From Exilibacterium tricleocarpae (GTDB taxonomy: Bacteria > Pseudomonadota > Gammaproteobacteria > Pseudomonadales > Cellvibrionaceae): a stretch of DNA of 64,000 nt. Location of the stretch: NCBI RefSeq assembly GCF_007004655.1, contig NZ_ML660093.1:105197-169196 (forward strand), written 5' to 3'. Both the position numbers and the translations under genes were made by a program. Below the pieces are notes generated by a model. It had not been told where the DNA came from. It did not search any database and was given only the letters and a program-made list of their open reading frames with translations. Of this stretch, positions 52,437-61,681 are shown in pieces; the stretch's first letter is position 1; each line of letters starts with the position of its first letter.

Positions 52437-54187
52437 AAAGGCAGGCCCATATAGATATGCAGGCGCACCGAATCGCTGCGGTCGCTGTCTACCGGCTTGG
52501 CAATATCGAACGCCACCACGCCGATTGGCGACTGCCAGCGCAGGCCGATGCCGGCGCTGGTATGGAAGGGCTCGGCGTTGTCGTTGTAGGCGCGGCCGCT
52601 ATCGGTAAACACTGCCCACTGCCAGCTTGGCCGCCACTGGCGCCGGTACTCGAGGCTGGCGGCGTTAAGGTACTGGCCACCGGTCAATTCGCCCTCGGCG
52701 TCGCGCGGTGACAGGGTTTCGAAATCGAAGCCGCGCACGGTCTGGTCGCCGCCGGTGAAAAAGCGTCGCGAAGCCGGCACATCCAGAAAGTCGCCGCTGA
52801 CAATGGCGCCGAGTTCCGCCCGGGCAATGACCTGGTTTTTCTCCGCCCAGGTGTTCAGGTAGCGCAGGCCGCCGCTCAGGCGCGCGAAGTCGGTGTCCGA
52901 GCCGAGCGCGGTACTGCTGGCCTGGAGCCCGAACCAGAGCCGGTAGCCCCAGTCCGGTGCCCGCGCCTGGCCGCTGATCACGGTGCGCGACCAACTGCTG
53001 CTCGGCACCACGAAGGTGACGGTTTTTTCCGGTTCCGAGCCCTGTTGAAACGTCTCCTGTTCCAGGTCGACGTGGTAGCTGTACTGCCAGCCGTCCTCGG
53101 CCAGGTTGTGGTAGGACAGGCCGGTGGTGATGATTTCGGTCTCGGTATCCTCCACGTCTTTTTCCTGAAAGCCGTTTTTCCAGGTGAGGTAGCGTTCCAG
53201 CGGGTGGTGCCAGGGAATGCGGTACTGGGTCGACACTTCGGTGCTGATGGCCGAGGCCTCCAGCCGGGTCTGGAAGCTGTCGCCGCGGCGATTGATACGC
53301 GGGCGCTGCCAACTCAGTTGCAGGCGCGGCCCGGTGTCGGTGCCAAAACCGGCGCCGGTGGTGTAGCGGTGCGAGGGCGCATCGACAAGCGTGATCTGGA
53401 GCTGCACCCGGTCGGGCGGTCGCGGCGCGGTGTCAATATCGACGGCGGCGAAATAGCCGCTGTTCAACAGTCGATTGTAGACTTCACCGATTTTGTTCAC
53501 GTCGTAGCTTTCACCCGGCGTCAGTTGCGTCAGTTGTTGCAGTAATTGGGGCGAGAGATTGCTGCCGCTGTAGTCGATCTCGCCGATCCGGTAGGCGGTT
53601 CCGATGGCCAGCACCAGCGCCACATCCGCTCGGTTGCGGGTCAGGTCGATGCGCAGTTGGTGTTGGGTCAGCTCCGCATCCAGGTAACCGCGCCGCTGTG
53701 CCAGAGACAGAAATTCGCGCTTAAAGTTCTCGTAGGTGGCGTGATTGATCTGTGTTCCCGCCTCGAACGGGTGCTGCACCGCCATCCGGGCAAAGACAGG
53801 ATCGAGTGTCTGGTCGCCATCGACGACCCGGATATCAGCTTCACCCCAGGTGACCGCCGGTCCCGGTGTGATAGCGACCGTCACTGCTTCGCCGTCGGTG
53901 CGGTAGTCGACCTCCGCCTGGTAGTAGCCAAACGCCTGTAGCGCCTGGGTCACCGGGCCCTGCAGGCGCTGCTGCAGCAGCTCCGGGTCGGCCGCCGGCA
54001 GGGGTTCGAGGCGCGATAGATGGAGCCTGAGGTTATCCGCCACCGGCCCCTCGACGCCGGTGATATCGATCCCGGCGGCCGGCCAGAGGCTGCCGTGCCA
54101 AAGTGCCAGGGTCAGCAGCACGAACCTACGGGTGATGCCCAGCCTGAATGTTACCCCCAGGCGAGCTATGAAAGACGTTTTTGACAT
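52433..54187 (-). CDS. tamA: TamA, Omp85-family assembly component
   Basis: About 584 residues: a signal peptide (FVLLTLALWHGSLWPAAG), POTRA domains (IDITGVEGPVADNLRLHLS .. GEADIRVVD, YRIGEIDYSGSNLSP) and an Omp85 barrel (HRYTTGAGFGTDTGPRLQLSW .. RFFTGGDQTVRGFDFETLSPRD), ending with RLHIYMGLPL. The ATG at 54187 (MSKTSFIARLG) is preferred to a GTG at 54229. The VRGF segment is the conserved L6 motif. Confidence 0.94.
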   Translation of the reverse strand: MSKTSFIARLGVTFRLGITRRFVLLTLALWHGSLWPAAGIDITGVEGPVADNLRLHLSRLEPLPAADPELLQQRLQGPVTQALQAFGYYQAEVDYRTDGEAVTVAITPGPAVTWGEADIRVVDGDQTLDPVFARMAVQHPFEAGTQINHATYENFKREFLSLAQRRGYLDAELTQHQLRIDLTRNRADVALVLAIGTAYRIGEIDYSGSNLSPQLLQQLTQLTPGESYDVNKIGEVYNRLLNSGYFAAVDIDTAPRPPDRVQLQITLVDAPSHRYTTGAGFGTDTGPRLQLSWQRPRINRRGDSFQTRLEASAISTEVSTQYRIPWHHPLERYLTWKNGFQEKDVEDTETEIITTGLSYHNLAEDGWQYSYHVDLEQETFQQGSEPEKTVTFVVPSSSWSRTVISGQARAPDWGYRLWFGLQASSTALGSDTDFARLSGGLRYLNTWAEKNQVIARAELGAIVSGDFLDVPASRRFFTGGDQTVRGFDFETLSPRDAEGELTGGQYLNAASLEYRRQWRPSWQWAVFTDSGRAYNDNAEPFHTSAGIGLRWQSPIGVVAFDIAKPVDSDRSDSVRLHIYMGLPL

Positions 54188-54304
54188 AACTACATACTCA
54201 CTGCGTCCGCTGACCATATAAGGAATCACACCGTCTATTCAAGTGCCAGGGTGTATTCAGGCGCCACGGGTCCTATTTACCGGGCCGAAGTCGCAGTGGC
54301 CGAA

Positions 54305-54418
54305 TGCAGATTGATTTCAACGATCCATTTCAACGATCCATATCGACAATGCATTTCAACGATCCATATCGACAATCCATTTCAACAACCCATTTCAACA
54401 ACCCATTTCAACAACAGA
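54305..54418 (+). repeat. Minisatellite, atttcaacgatcc/atttcaacaaccc units
   Basis: About eight imperfect 12-15-bp units such as catttcaacgatc, catatcgacaatc and catttcaacaacc, the last three nearly identical. It lies in the 300-bp gap between divergent tamA and the MscS-like gene, so copy number could alter both promoters. The rest of this gap shows nothing else. Confidence 0.75.
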
Positions 54419-54502
54419 CTTGCTTTTTTGGCGGTTGTCCCTAAATGTTAGCGGTAACCGTGTTGCCAAGGACACAAAAATCGATTCAACGGCAGTGAAA
54501 CC

Positions 54503-55357
54503 ATGGATAACGATAATATTCTGAGCAACTGGCAGGGGGCTCTGGCCGACACCTACCAGCAACTGGCCCGGCAACTGGCCGATATCCTTCCACAATTGCT
54601 GAGTGCCGTCCTGCTGTTGCTGGCGGGCTGGATAGTCGCGCTTGTCGCCGCCCGCGGGGCCCGCAGCCTGCTGGCGGTGATGGCGTCACTGGTCGGGCGC
54701 TGGCTGCCGGCCTCGGCACAGCCGCGCGACAGCCTGACGCCGGTGCAGATCGCCATCGGCGGCCGGGTGATATTTTGGCTGGTGATGCTGTTTTTTATTG
54801 CTGCCGGCGCCAGTGCCCTCGGCATCACCGTGTTTTCCAGACTGGTGACCGATGTCGTCGCCTATCTGCCCAAGCTCCTCACCGGGTTGCTGATTATGCT
54901 GGCGGGCTACTGGCTGAGTCGGATCGGCAAATCGATCGCGACTGCCGCGGCCGCCTCGGCCGGCATGCTGGAGGCCGGGCTGGTGGGTGCCGCCGTGCAG
55001 GTGGGCGTGGTGTTTACCGCGCTGGTGATCGGCGTTCAGCAACTGGGTATCGATATCCAGTTTCTCACTCAACTGCTGGCGGTAGTGCTGGGGGTTCTGT
55101 TGGCGGGTTTCTCGCTGGCGTTCGGGCTCGGTGCCAGGCAACTGGTGGCCAATGTGATCGGCGCGCAGCAACTGCGCAAACAATACCGGGTCGGCGATAC
55201 GGTAAAAGTCGCCCAGGTCAGCGGCGTGATTGTGGATATCACGGCGACCACTGTGGTGCTGGATACGGGCGAGGGCAGAGCGACGGTGCCGGCGTCGAAA
55301 TTTCAAGAGCGGGTCGTCGTGATCAACGACCACTCGGCATCGGATACCTCCGGTTAA
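54503..55357 (+). CDS. Small mechanosensitive-channel-like protein (TM-helix/MscS)
   Basis: A 284-residue inner-membrane protein. Two conserved TM-helix segments (LLSAVLLLLAGWIVALVAARGA, LLTGLLIMLAGYWLSRIGKSIA) are followed by the pore-type VLGVLLAGFSLAFGLGARQLVANVIGAQ and a compact beta domain (YRVGDTVKVAQVSGVIVDIT). This fits MscS_TM/TM-helix proteins, pressure- or ion-responsive channels. First of three tightly spaced rightward genes ending in mgtE. Confidence 0.85.
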   Translation: MDNDNILSNWQGALADTYQQLARQLADILPQLLSAVLLLLAGWIVALVAARGARSLLAVMASLVGRWLPASAQPRDSLTPVQIAIGGRVIFWLVMLFFIAAGASALGITVFSRLVTDVVAYLPKLLTGLLIMLAGYWLSRIGKSIATAAAASAGMLEAGLVGAAVQVGVVFTALVIGVQQLGIDIQFLTQLLAVVLGVLLAGFSLAFGLGARQLVANVIGAQQLRKQYRVGDTVKVAQVSGVIVDITATTVVLDTGEGRATVPASKFQERVVVINDHSASDTSG

Positions 55358-55384
55358 CCGCCACCCGCTGTTGGAGCCAGCCCC

Positions 55385-56212
55385 ATGAACACCGACGAGA
55401 TACAATTTGCGTTTGCTTTTTTAAAAACCGAACCCGAGGCTGCGGCCCGCCTGCTGGAACTGCAGCCCGGCGCCGATGCGGCGACGTTTCTCGCCCGCGC
55501 CCCCGCGCCCGATGCCTGGCGGGCCCTGCAGCATATGCTGCCGCCGGCCGCGGCCGGCGCCCTGGAGCAGATGAAGGTCGCCACCGCCGTGGATATGCTG
55601 ACACGCCTGAGCCACTCCGGGGCCAGCGCAATTTTGAGGGCCATGGATAAAACCGCAAAACAACAGGTGCTGGAGCGCCTGCCGGTGAAATTCAAGGCCG
55701 CCTGTAGTCTGTTGCTGAATTACTCCCCTGAAGAGGTTGGGGCATGGCTGGAGACCCGCTTGCTGATGGTATCCGGCGAGGGCAGTGTCGCCGAGTGCCT
55801 GATCGATTTGAAAAAGAAAGATCGCCAGATCGATGCCAGTCGCCTCTATGTCGTATCGCGCAATCGCCAATTGCGCGGCACCCTGTCGTTTATGAGCCTG
55901 CTGCAGGCTCACCCGCAGCAGGCGCTGGCGTCATTGCTGGTCGAAGACACGGCGGCCATGCGCAGCCGCACCGGTCTGGCGTCGGCGTTAAAAAGCCCGC
56001 TCTGGCAACAACGGGACTGGGTGCCGGTCATCAACCGATCCGGCGAACTGATTGGTGAACTCTATCACCACGTATTGCGCAGGGTGCTGGCGTTCGAACG
56101 ACGGGTGAGTGCGGCGGCGCCTGCCAGTCTGGCGACCGAGCTGTATCAGGCCTACGGCGACAGTCTGGCACAGGTATTCGACACCTTTACGGATGACGAG
56201 GCGAGGCTCTGA
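55385..56212 (+). CDS. Soluble MgtE N-domain/CBS-like protein
   Basis: A 275-residue cytoplasmic protein with no membrane segment. The helical repeats (MNTDEIQFAFAFLKTEPEAAARLLELQPGADAATFLA .. LERLPVKFKAACSLLLNYSPEEVGAWLETRLLMV) match the MgtE N superhelix, and residues about 140-245 form a CBS-like pair (RLYVVSRNRQLRGTLSFMSLL, VPVINRSGELIGELYHHVLRRV). It lies 2 bp before mgtE. A separate regulatory subunit or Mg sensor is plausible but unproven. Confidence 0.82.
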   Translation: MNTDEIQFAFAFLKTEPEAAARLLELQPGADAATFLARAPAPDAWRALQHMLPPAAAGALEQMKVATAVDMLTRLSHSGASAILRAMDKTAKQQVLERLPVKFKAACSLLLNYSPEEVGAWLETRLLMVSGEGSVAECLIDLKKKDRQIDASRLYVVSRNRQLRGTLSFMSLLQAHPQQALASLLVEDTAAMRSRTGLASALKSPLWQQRDWVPVINRSGELIGELYHHVLRRVLAFERRVSAAAPASLATELYQAYGDSLAQVFDTFTDDEARL

Positions 56213-56214
56213 CC

Positions 56215-57540
56215 ATGACCACCACCAGCGAGCGTTTAACGTCGACAGCCGGCGTGTTGAGCGAGGCGTTCTTGCTCAACTATCCGCAAAAAGCGGCGCG
56301 CTATATGGAAAAGATCCCCGCTGCAGAGGCGGCCAGTATCTTCCAGCAGCACCCTGTGCCCAGCGGCAAAGCCGTGTGGGTGTTTCTGAGCCCCGGTGCC
56401 GCCGACCAGATTCTTGGAAAAATGCCGGATAAGGTTGTCGCCGAGTTGCTCGCCGTGCTCGACGCCAATCTTGGCGTCGCCCTGCTGGGGCGTCTCGACG
56501 AGGCCCGCCAGGCACAGATTCTCGCCTGCGCCCACGCCGATATTGCCAGGGAAATGCGCGAGTTGTTGACGTTTCCGGAGGATACCGCCGGCCGCCTGAT
56601 GCAAACGCGGGTGATGGCGTTAAACGAAAATATCACCGTCGAAGAGGCGATCAGGCAGCTAAAGGCCGCCGGTCGCACCGATACCGACCACCTGTTTTTA
56701 CTCGACGACAATGCCCGCCTGACCGGGCGCCTGGCCGGGAACCGGTTGGCGTTGACCGACAAAACCCAGCGTCTGTCGCACCTGGCACTGCCCATGCTGT
56801 TGACCGTGCATACACTGGACCCTAAAGACGAGGTGGTGGAGAGACTCGAGGCGGCGAAAACCGATGCCGTACCGGTGCTCGACAGCGATGACAACCTGGT
56901 GGGAGTCATAAAAACCGCGGCCCTGTACCAGGATATCAAAGAAGAGCTGGTCACCAATATGCAGACGATGGTGGGTGCCAGCAAGGATGAAAAAGCGCTG
57001 TCGAGCAGCCTGTTCTCCGTGCGCAAACGCTTGCCGTGGCTGCAAATCAACTTGCTTACGGCCTTTGCGGCGGCCGCCGTTGTGGGTGCATTTGAAGGGC
57101 TTATCGCGCAGTTTACGGCGCTGGCCATTTTGCTGCCGGTAGCCGCCGGTCAGTCCGGCAATGCCGGTGCCCAGGCGCTGGCGGTGACCATGCGCGGTCT
57201 GACGCTGCGGGAAATAACCACCCGCAGTTGGCTGAGAATATTGTTGAAAGAAATGAGTACCGGCTTTATCAACGGCGTGGCCATCGCCCTGACCTGCGCC
57301 GTGGGGGTGTGGGTTTGGAGTCAGTCGCTGGGTCTGGCGCTGGTGATCGCCCTGTCGATGGTGGTATCTCTGGTGATTGCCGGCTCCGCCGGTGCACTGG
57401 TGCCGATTTTGCTGAAAAAACTGGGACAGGACCCGGCGCAGTCTTCCTCAATTGTATTGACCACGGTTACCGATATTGCCGGCTTTATGTCGTTTCTCGG
57501 TATCGCGACCCTGTTGTCGGGGATGTTGCCGCAGGGCTAG
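56215..57540 (+). CDS. mgtE: Magnesium transporter MgtE
   Basis: A 441-residue Mg2+ channel. It has the N superhelix domain, a CBS pair (PEDTAGRLMQTRVMALNENITVEEAIRQL; DAVPVLDSDDNLVGVIK), then the membrane domain with LLPVAAGQSGNAGAQALAVTMRGL, the signature metal-pore segment, and helices to the end. The length is normal. Forms one transcript with the two upstream genes. Confidence 0.94.
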   Translation: MTTTSERLTSTAGVLSEAFLLNYPQKAARYMEKIPAAEAASIFQQHPVPSGKAVWVFLSPGAADQILGKMPDKVVAELLAVLDANLGVALLGRLDEARQAQILACAHADIAREMRELLTFPEDTAGRLMQTRVMALNENITVEEAIRQLKAAGRTDTDHLFLLDDNARLTGRLAGNRLALTDKTQRLSHLALPMLLTVHTLDPKDEVVERLEAAKTDAVPVLDSDDNLVGVIKTAALYQDIKEELVTNMQTMVGASKDEKALSSSLFSVRKRLPWLQINLLTAFAAAAVVGAFEGLIAQFTALAILLPVAAGQSGNAGAQALAVTMRGLTLREITTRSWLRILLKEMSTGFINGVAIALTCAVGVWVWSQSLGLALVIALSMVVSLVIAGSAGALVPILLKKLGQDPAQSSSIVLTTVTDIAGFMSFLGIATLLSGMLPQG

Positions 57541-57611
57541 CGGAGGTTATGCTTCGACCCCGCCATCGGGGGATGATGACGGGCGGAGTAGTACGGGAGA
57601 CAAGTGCTGTG

Positions 57612-58682
57612 TCAGTCCTTTTTTGCCCCGTTTTCAAGGCGGCTCGAGATACCCTTGACGCGTTTTCTATGGCGGTTCAGTTTCTTTGTCAGGCTTGCGC
57701 GCTCGGCCTCATCGGCCTGACCAAGCTGCGCCTCGAGCGTTTTGATTTCGACCAGTAAGGCCTCCTTCAGGATGCGCAGTTCCTCGAGTTTGCCGGCTTT
57801 ATCGGCCTTATCGAAAATCAACGCTTCCGGCACCGTTTGCCCGGCGTCGCTCTGCCGGGTTTCAAACAGGTGCGGCCGCCGGGGTATGATGCTGGCCCCC
57901 TCGGGCAGCACGCGCTGGTTCATAAAGGTCGGTGACACGATTTCTATGCCGTTTTGGTGCAGCGTGTCCAGCACTTGTTTGCAGAGATTAGAGCGGGTGG
58001 TCAGCAGGTGTTTGACCTCGACGAGAAAACCGGCGATGCGATACACCACCGAGTAGTCACCGAGTTCCATCACCTGCACAAACGGCTCGGTGAGCCCGGC
58101 CTGCCCGGCGGCCTCAATCAACAGAGGCTCGATCTGGGTGCGCGGAATGTCGTAGCCGAGTGACAACTGGGTCGAGACAATCGTGCCCGAAGCGTGCACG
58201 ACGGTGACCGGCTGCGATACCAGAAACAGATTGGGCAGGGTGGTCAGGTCGCGATCCTCGGTCTGGATCTCCGTGTGGAACAGGCCGCGCTCGGTAACCC
58301 GCCCCAAGTGGTCGCCGACGCGGACAAAATCGCCGGGGTGGAAACTGCCCACCGAGCGCAGCATGATGCCGGCCATGGCATTGGAGACGAACGTAGTGGA
58401 GGACAGCGCGATGATCGCACTCAGCAACAGCCCCAGCAGACTCAGCAATTGGCCGCGGGTGGCGTCGGAGGTTGGCAGGGCCAGAATAACCATCACCACA
58501 CCGATGCCGGTGAGCAGCAGCATAACCACTTGGCGCGGCAGGCGCTTCTCGGTTCCCAATTGCGCGCCGCGGCGAAACAACAGCAGATGCAGCATCCACA
58601 GGATGCCGGTCACCGCCGCGGTAACGGCCAGAACCGGTAGGTAGTCGGCCAGTGCGCTGTAGAGCTGTTTTGCTTCATCCAC
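57612..58682 (-). CDS. MscS-family mechanosensitive channel
   Basis: About 356 residues. N-terminal helices (YLPVLAVTAAVTGILWMLHLLL, VVMLLLTGIGVVMVILAL), pore helix region LLGLLLSAIIALSSTTFVSNAMAGIMLRSVGSFHPGDFVRVGDHLGRVTERG, and a C-terminal domain with a coiled-coil tail. MscS members release solutes under hypo-osmotic shock. I chose the GTG at 58682 (VDEAKQLYS) with an upstream GAGG site; a longer frame to 58787 lacks support. Converges on mgtE. Confidence 0.88.
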   Translation of the reverse strand: MDEAKQLYSALADYLPVLAVTAAVTGILWMLHLLLFRRGAQLGTEKRLPRQVVMLLLTGIGVVMVILALPTSDATRGQLLSLLGLLLSAIIALSSTTFVSNAMAGIMLRSVGSFHPGDFVRVGDHLGRVTERGLFHTEIQTEDRDLTTLPNLFLVSQPVTVVHASGTIVSTQLSLGYDIPRTQIEPLLIEAAGQAGLTEPFVQVMELGDYSVVYRIAGFLVEVKHLLTTRSNLCKQVLDTLHQNGIEIVSPTFMNQRVLPEGASIIPRRPHLFETRQSDAGQTVPEALIFDKADKAGKLEELRILKEALLVEIKTLEAQLGQADEAERASLTKKLNRHRKRVKGISSRLENGAKKD

Positions 58683-59024
58683 TAGATGGTGATCCTCATT
58701 GCTGCCGGGGTTACACCGCGGGCTGGCGTAGGTTAGACGGGCAAGCTTAAAACAGGGGCGAGCCGTCCCACAAGGGGTGCGTTTCAAATAGCTTCCCGGT
58801 AGGGTCGATTTTAGTAGAGTTGATTGTAATTTGGGCCGGCGGCGCTATAGTCGACTCGAGCAGCGGCTTGCGGCGCCGGTAGGTTGGTCGCAGGCTCGCA
58901 GGTGTGGTGTAGGTGTAGGTGTGGTGTAGGTGTGGTGTAGGTGTGGTGTAGGTGTGGTGTAGGTGTGGTATGGGTATGATTGGGTGCTTTGTGCACAAAA
59001 GCGGTTTGGTGAAGGATTAATGGT
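58683..59024. other. Intergenic with minisatellite
   Basis: Between the divergent MscS and DUF432 genes. It contains the 12-bp array at 58901-58978. The leftward frames through it are low-complexity by-products. Confidence 0.55.
58901..58978 (+). repeat. 12-bp minisatellite (ggtgtggtgtag)n
   Basis: Five to six units of ggtgtggtgtag, mostly identical with one short 6-bp unit and a diverged end. Sits 46 bp upstream of the DUF432 start, so slippage could change its expression. Confidence 0.85.
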
Positions 59025-59792
59025 GTGAGCTATTCGTTTTCGGACAATACAGTGGTAACGGAACAAGCCGTGCAAGTGGGCGATTGTCACTGCCTGGTGT
59101 TCGGGTCGCTGTTTGCGCAGGTGCAGCGCCACAACCACGAGTGGCGGGTCGAATATACCTATGGCAGTGCGCCCGCGCAGGAGCGCCTGGCGACCTACGG
59201 CGCGCCCAAAATCTCCAGGCTGGTGACCAGTACCACCGACGGTAAGCTCAGCACCCGGCTCAGGCTCGCTGATCGCCCTATCGTATCGAGACCCACCGAT
59301 GTGTTGGAAGTGTTGCCCGATAACACCGCGGTCATTTATATCAGCACGACACTATGGATTTCCATATGGGTGGCAGAACAACAGTTGGTGGAGCTGCCGG
59401 CAGCACAACTGTCTGATACCTGGTTTGGGCCCAACACCTACGAGGGCGAAGTATGCTATGCCAGCACCACCCGCGCGCGGCTCGACGCGGCGCTGCTGGA
59501 GCCGGTACCGTTCAAAGCGGTGACGCCGGTAATGATCCACAATAAAAGCGACGTTAAGCTGGTGCTGGAACGGGTGAACCTGCCGGTGCCGTTTCTGACC
59601 CTCTATGTGGTCAATGGCGAGTATTGGACATCCCCCGTGCGGGTGACGGTGGAGGCGGACTTGAGCCGCGCCAAGATCGATATCGACCCGGATCATCTCA
59701 AGCGGGAGGAGGAAAAAACACAGCTTGCCGAACCCCGTAAAGGTAGCGGTAAAGGTGTGTTGGACAAAGCCATCAATTTACTGCTGGCATAG
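59025..59792 (+). CDS. DUF432-family protein
   Basis: A 255-residue cytoplasmic protein starting at a GTG. It matches the DUF432 type by its two beta-rich halves (WRVEYTYGSAPAQERLATYGAPK; NTAVIYISTTLWISIWVAEQ, DTWFGPNTYEGEVCYASTTRARL, VMIHNKSDVKLVLERVNLPVPFL). Function unknown; in other genomes it is found with MscS-type and rimK genes, as here. The tail carries Lys-rich RKGSGKGVLDK. Confidence 0.72.
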   Translation: MSYSFSDNTVVTEQAVQVGDCHCLVFGSLFAQVQRHNHEWRVEYTYGSAPAQERLATYGAPKISRLVTSTTDGKLSTRLRLADRPIVSRPTDVLEVLPDNTAVIYISTTLWISIWVAEQQLVELPAAQLSDTWFGPNTYEGEVCYASTTRARLDAALLEPVPFKAVTPVMIHNKSDVKLVLERVNLPVPFLTLYVVNGEYWTSPVRVTVEADLSRAKIDIDPDHLKREEEKTQLAEPRKGSGKGVLDKAINLLLA

Positions 59793-59826
59793 ATCAAACT
59801 TGTATGAAAGCGTATAGAGACTTGCC

Positions 59827-60672
59827 ATGGAACAGATAGAAGTGCTCAAAAGTGCCTGGGATTGGAGCAACGTTCTGCGTGCCCTGATTCTGGTGGTGGC
59901 CGGTTTTTTTGCCGCCCGGCTGGGCAGCAAGCTGGCCCGCTACCTGTTGCTGGAGCGTTTGTCGCACCACGCCCTGGCGCTGGTCGGGCGCGGTATTTTC
60001 TGGCTGCTGTTCTCGCTGTTTCTGATCAGCGGTTTTCACCAGTTGGGGTTTAAGCTGAGTGTCTTGCTGGGTGCGGCCGGGATTCTGTCGGTGGCGCTGG
60101 GGTTTGCTTCCCAGACATCGGCCTCGAACCTGATTTCCGGCCTGTTTGTGTTGGGTGAGCGCAGCTTTTCCATCGGTGACATCATCCAGGTCGGCACCAC
60201 CACCGGAGAGGTGTTGTCGGTGGATTTACTGTCGGTCAAGCTGCGCACCTTCGATAATCTCTATGTGCGGATTCCCAACGAAACCATGATCAAGTCGGAG
60301 GTGACCACTCTGACCAAATACCCGATTCGCCGTTTTGATTTACTGGTCGGCATCGCCTATAAATCGGACATTGCCAAGGCCCGGGAGGTGTTGTTACAGG
60401 TCGCGGAAAGAAACCTTTTGTGCCTGGAGGAGCCCAAGCCGCTGTTTATCCTGAAGGGGTTTGGCAACTCCTCAATCGATATCCAGTTTTCCGTCTGGAC
60501 TACACGGGAAAACTGGCTGGCTTTGAGAAACAGCATCCAGGAACAGGTAAAACAGGCCTTTGACGATGCCGGTATCGAAATACCTTTTCCCCATGTGAGC
60601 TTGTACACCGGTGCCGCTTCGGCACCGTTCCCCATTACCCTGGTCGACAGGGACGAGCATGGTCGATATTAG
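59827..60672 (+). CDS. MscS-family mechanosensitive channel
   Basis: A 281-residue channel. It has helices ALILVVAGFFAARLGSKLARYLL and FWLLFSLFLISGFHQLG, the pore TM3 (LGAAGILSVALGFASQTSASNLISGLFVLGERSFSIGDII), and a C-terminal beta/alpha domain with VRIPNETMIKSEVTTLTKYPIRRFD. The length is close to E. coli MscS. Follows DUF432 by 34 bp and precedes rimK; a shared transcript is likely. Confidence 0.94.
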   Translation: MEQIEVLKSAWDWSNVLRALILVVAGFFAARLGSKLARYLLLERLSHHALALVGRGIFWLLFSLFLISGFHQLGFKLSVLLGAAGILSVALGFASQTSASNLISGLFVLGERSFSIGDIIQVGTTTGEVLSVDLLSVKLRTFDNLYVRIPNETMIKSEVTTLTKYPIRRFDLLVGIAYKSDIAKAREVLLQVAERNLLCLEEPKPLFILKGFGNSSIDIQFSVWTTRENWLALRNSIQEQVKQAFDDAGIEIPFPHVSLYTGAASAPFPITLVDRDEHGRY

Positions 60673-60772
60673 GTGCTGCCGCACTGGTTTGCACGTTGCG
60701 CCGGCGTAGTCTTTGCACAGACCTTTTCGTATCGAAGCGCCGACTGTTCACTGAATTTAAAGGAAAACCATT

Positions 60773-61678
60773 ATGAAAATAGCGATATTGTCACGCAATA
60801 GAAAACTGTATTCCACCCGCCGTCTGGTCGAGGCTGCCAAGCAGCGCGATCACGAGGTCCGGGTGGTCGATACCTTGAAGTGTTATATGGACATCACCTC
60901 GACCAAACCGGTGGTGTGGTACGGTGAGGAGAAGCTGGTCGGCTATGATGCGGTAATCCCGCGTATTGGCGCCTCGATTACCAACTACGGACTGGCCGTT
61001 ATCCGTCAGTTCGAAATGATGGGCGTCTACTGTTTGACGGAGTCGGTGGCGCTCGGACGCTCGCGCGACAAACTGCGCGCCCATCAACTGCTGTCACGCA
61101 AAAATGTGGGCATGCCCAACACCAGCTTTGCCCACGATATCAACAATACCAAACATCTGATCAAACTGGCCGGCGGTGCGCCGCTGGTGGTAAAACTGTT
61201 GGCCGGCACCCAGGGGCGCGGGGTGATTCTGGCGGAGACGGCGAAGGCGGCAGAGAGCGTGATCGACGCCTTTCGTGAGCTGAAGGCAGACATTCTGGTG
61301 CAGGAATTTATCAAAGAGGCCGGCGGCAGCGATGTGCGTTGTCTGGTGATCGGTAACCGGGTGGTGGCGGCGATGCAGAGAACGGCCCAGGCGGGTGAGT
61401 TTCGCTCGAACCTGCACCGGGGGGGAACGGCGGAGCTGACTAAACTCACACCGCTGGAGCGCCGCACGGCGGTGACGGCTGCGCAGACCATGGGGTTGCA
61501 TGTGGCGGGTGTGGACCTGCTGCGTGCCGAGCGGGGGCCGCTGGTGATGGAGGTCAATTCGTCCCCGGGCTTGGAGGGGATTGAGAGTGCCACCGGCAAA
61601 GATGTTGCCGGGGCGATTATTCAATTTATCGAAACCAATGCGAAACCCAACAAGACCCGCACCCGCGGCAAGGGCTGA
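60773..61678 (+). CDS. rimK: RimK-type alpha-L-glutamate ligase
   Basis: A 301-residue ATP-grasp ligase. N-terminal [22 protein letters not shown] is the family start; then [41 protein letters not shown] and the Mg-binding [18 protein letters not shown]. RimK adds glutamate residues to ribosomal protein S6 in E. coli and tunes translation in pseudomonads. Overlapping spacing of 3 bp with the deacylase gene suggests a common operon. A rimB-like remnant sits at 18.6 kb. Confidence 0.92.
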   Translation: MKIAILSRNRKLYSTRRLVEAAKQRDHEVRVVDTLKCYMDITSTKPVVWYGEEKLVGYDAVIPRIGASITNYGLAVIRQFEMMGVYCLTESVALGRSRDKLRAHQLLSRKNVGMPNTSFAHDINNTKHLIKLAGGAPLVVKLLAGTQGRGVILAETAKAAESVIDAFRELKADILVQEFIKEAGGSDVRCLVIGNRVVAAMQRTAQAGEFRSNLHRGGTAELTKLTPLERRTAVTAAQTMGLHVAGVDLLRAERGPLVMEVNSSPGLEGIESATGKDVAGAIIQFIETNAKPNKTRTRGKG

Positions 61679-61681
61679 GTT

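Noticed and set aside
58747-59138. His/Thr/Pro-rich leftward frames
   Set aside because: Translation of the 12-bp minisatellite, not a protein.
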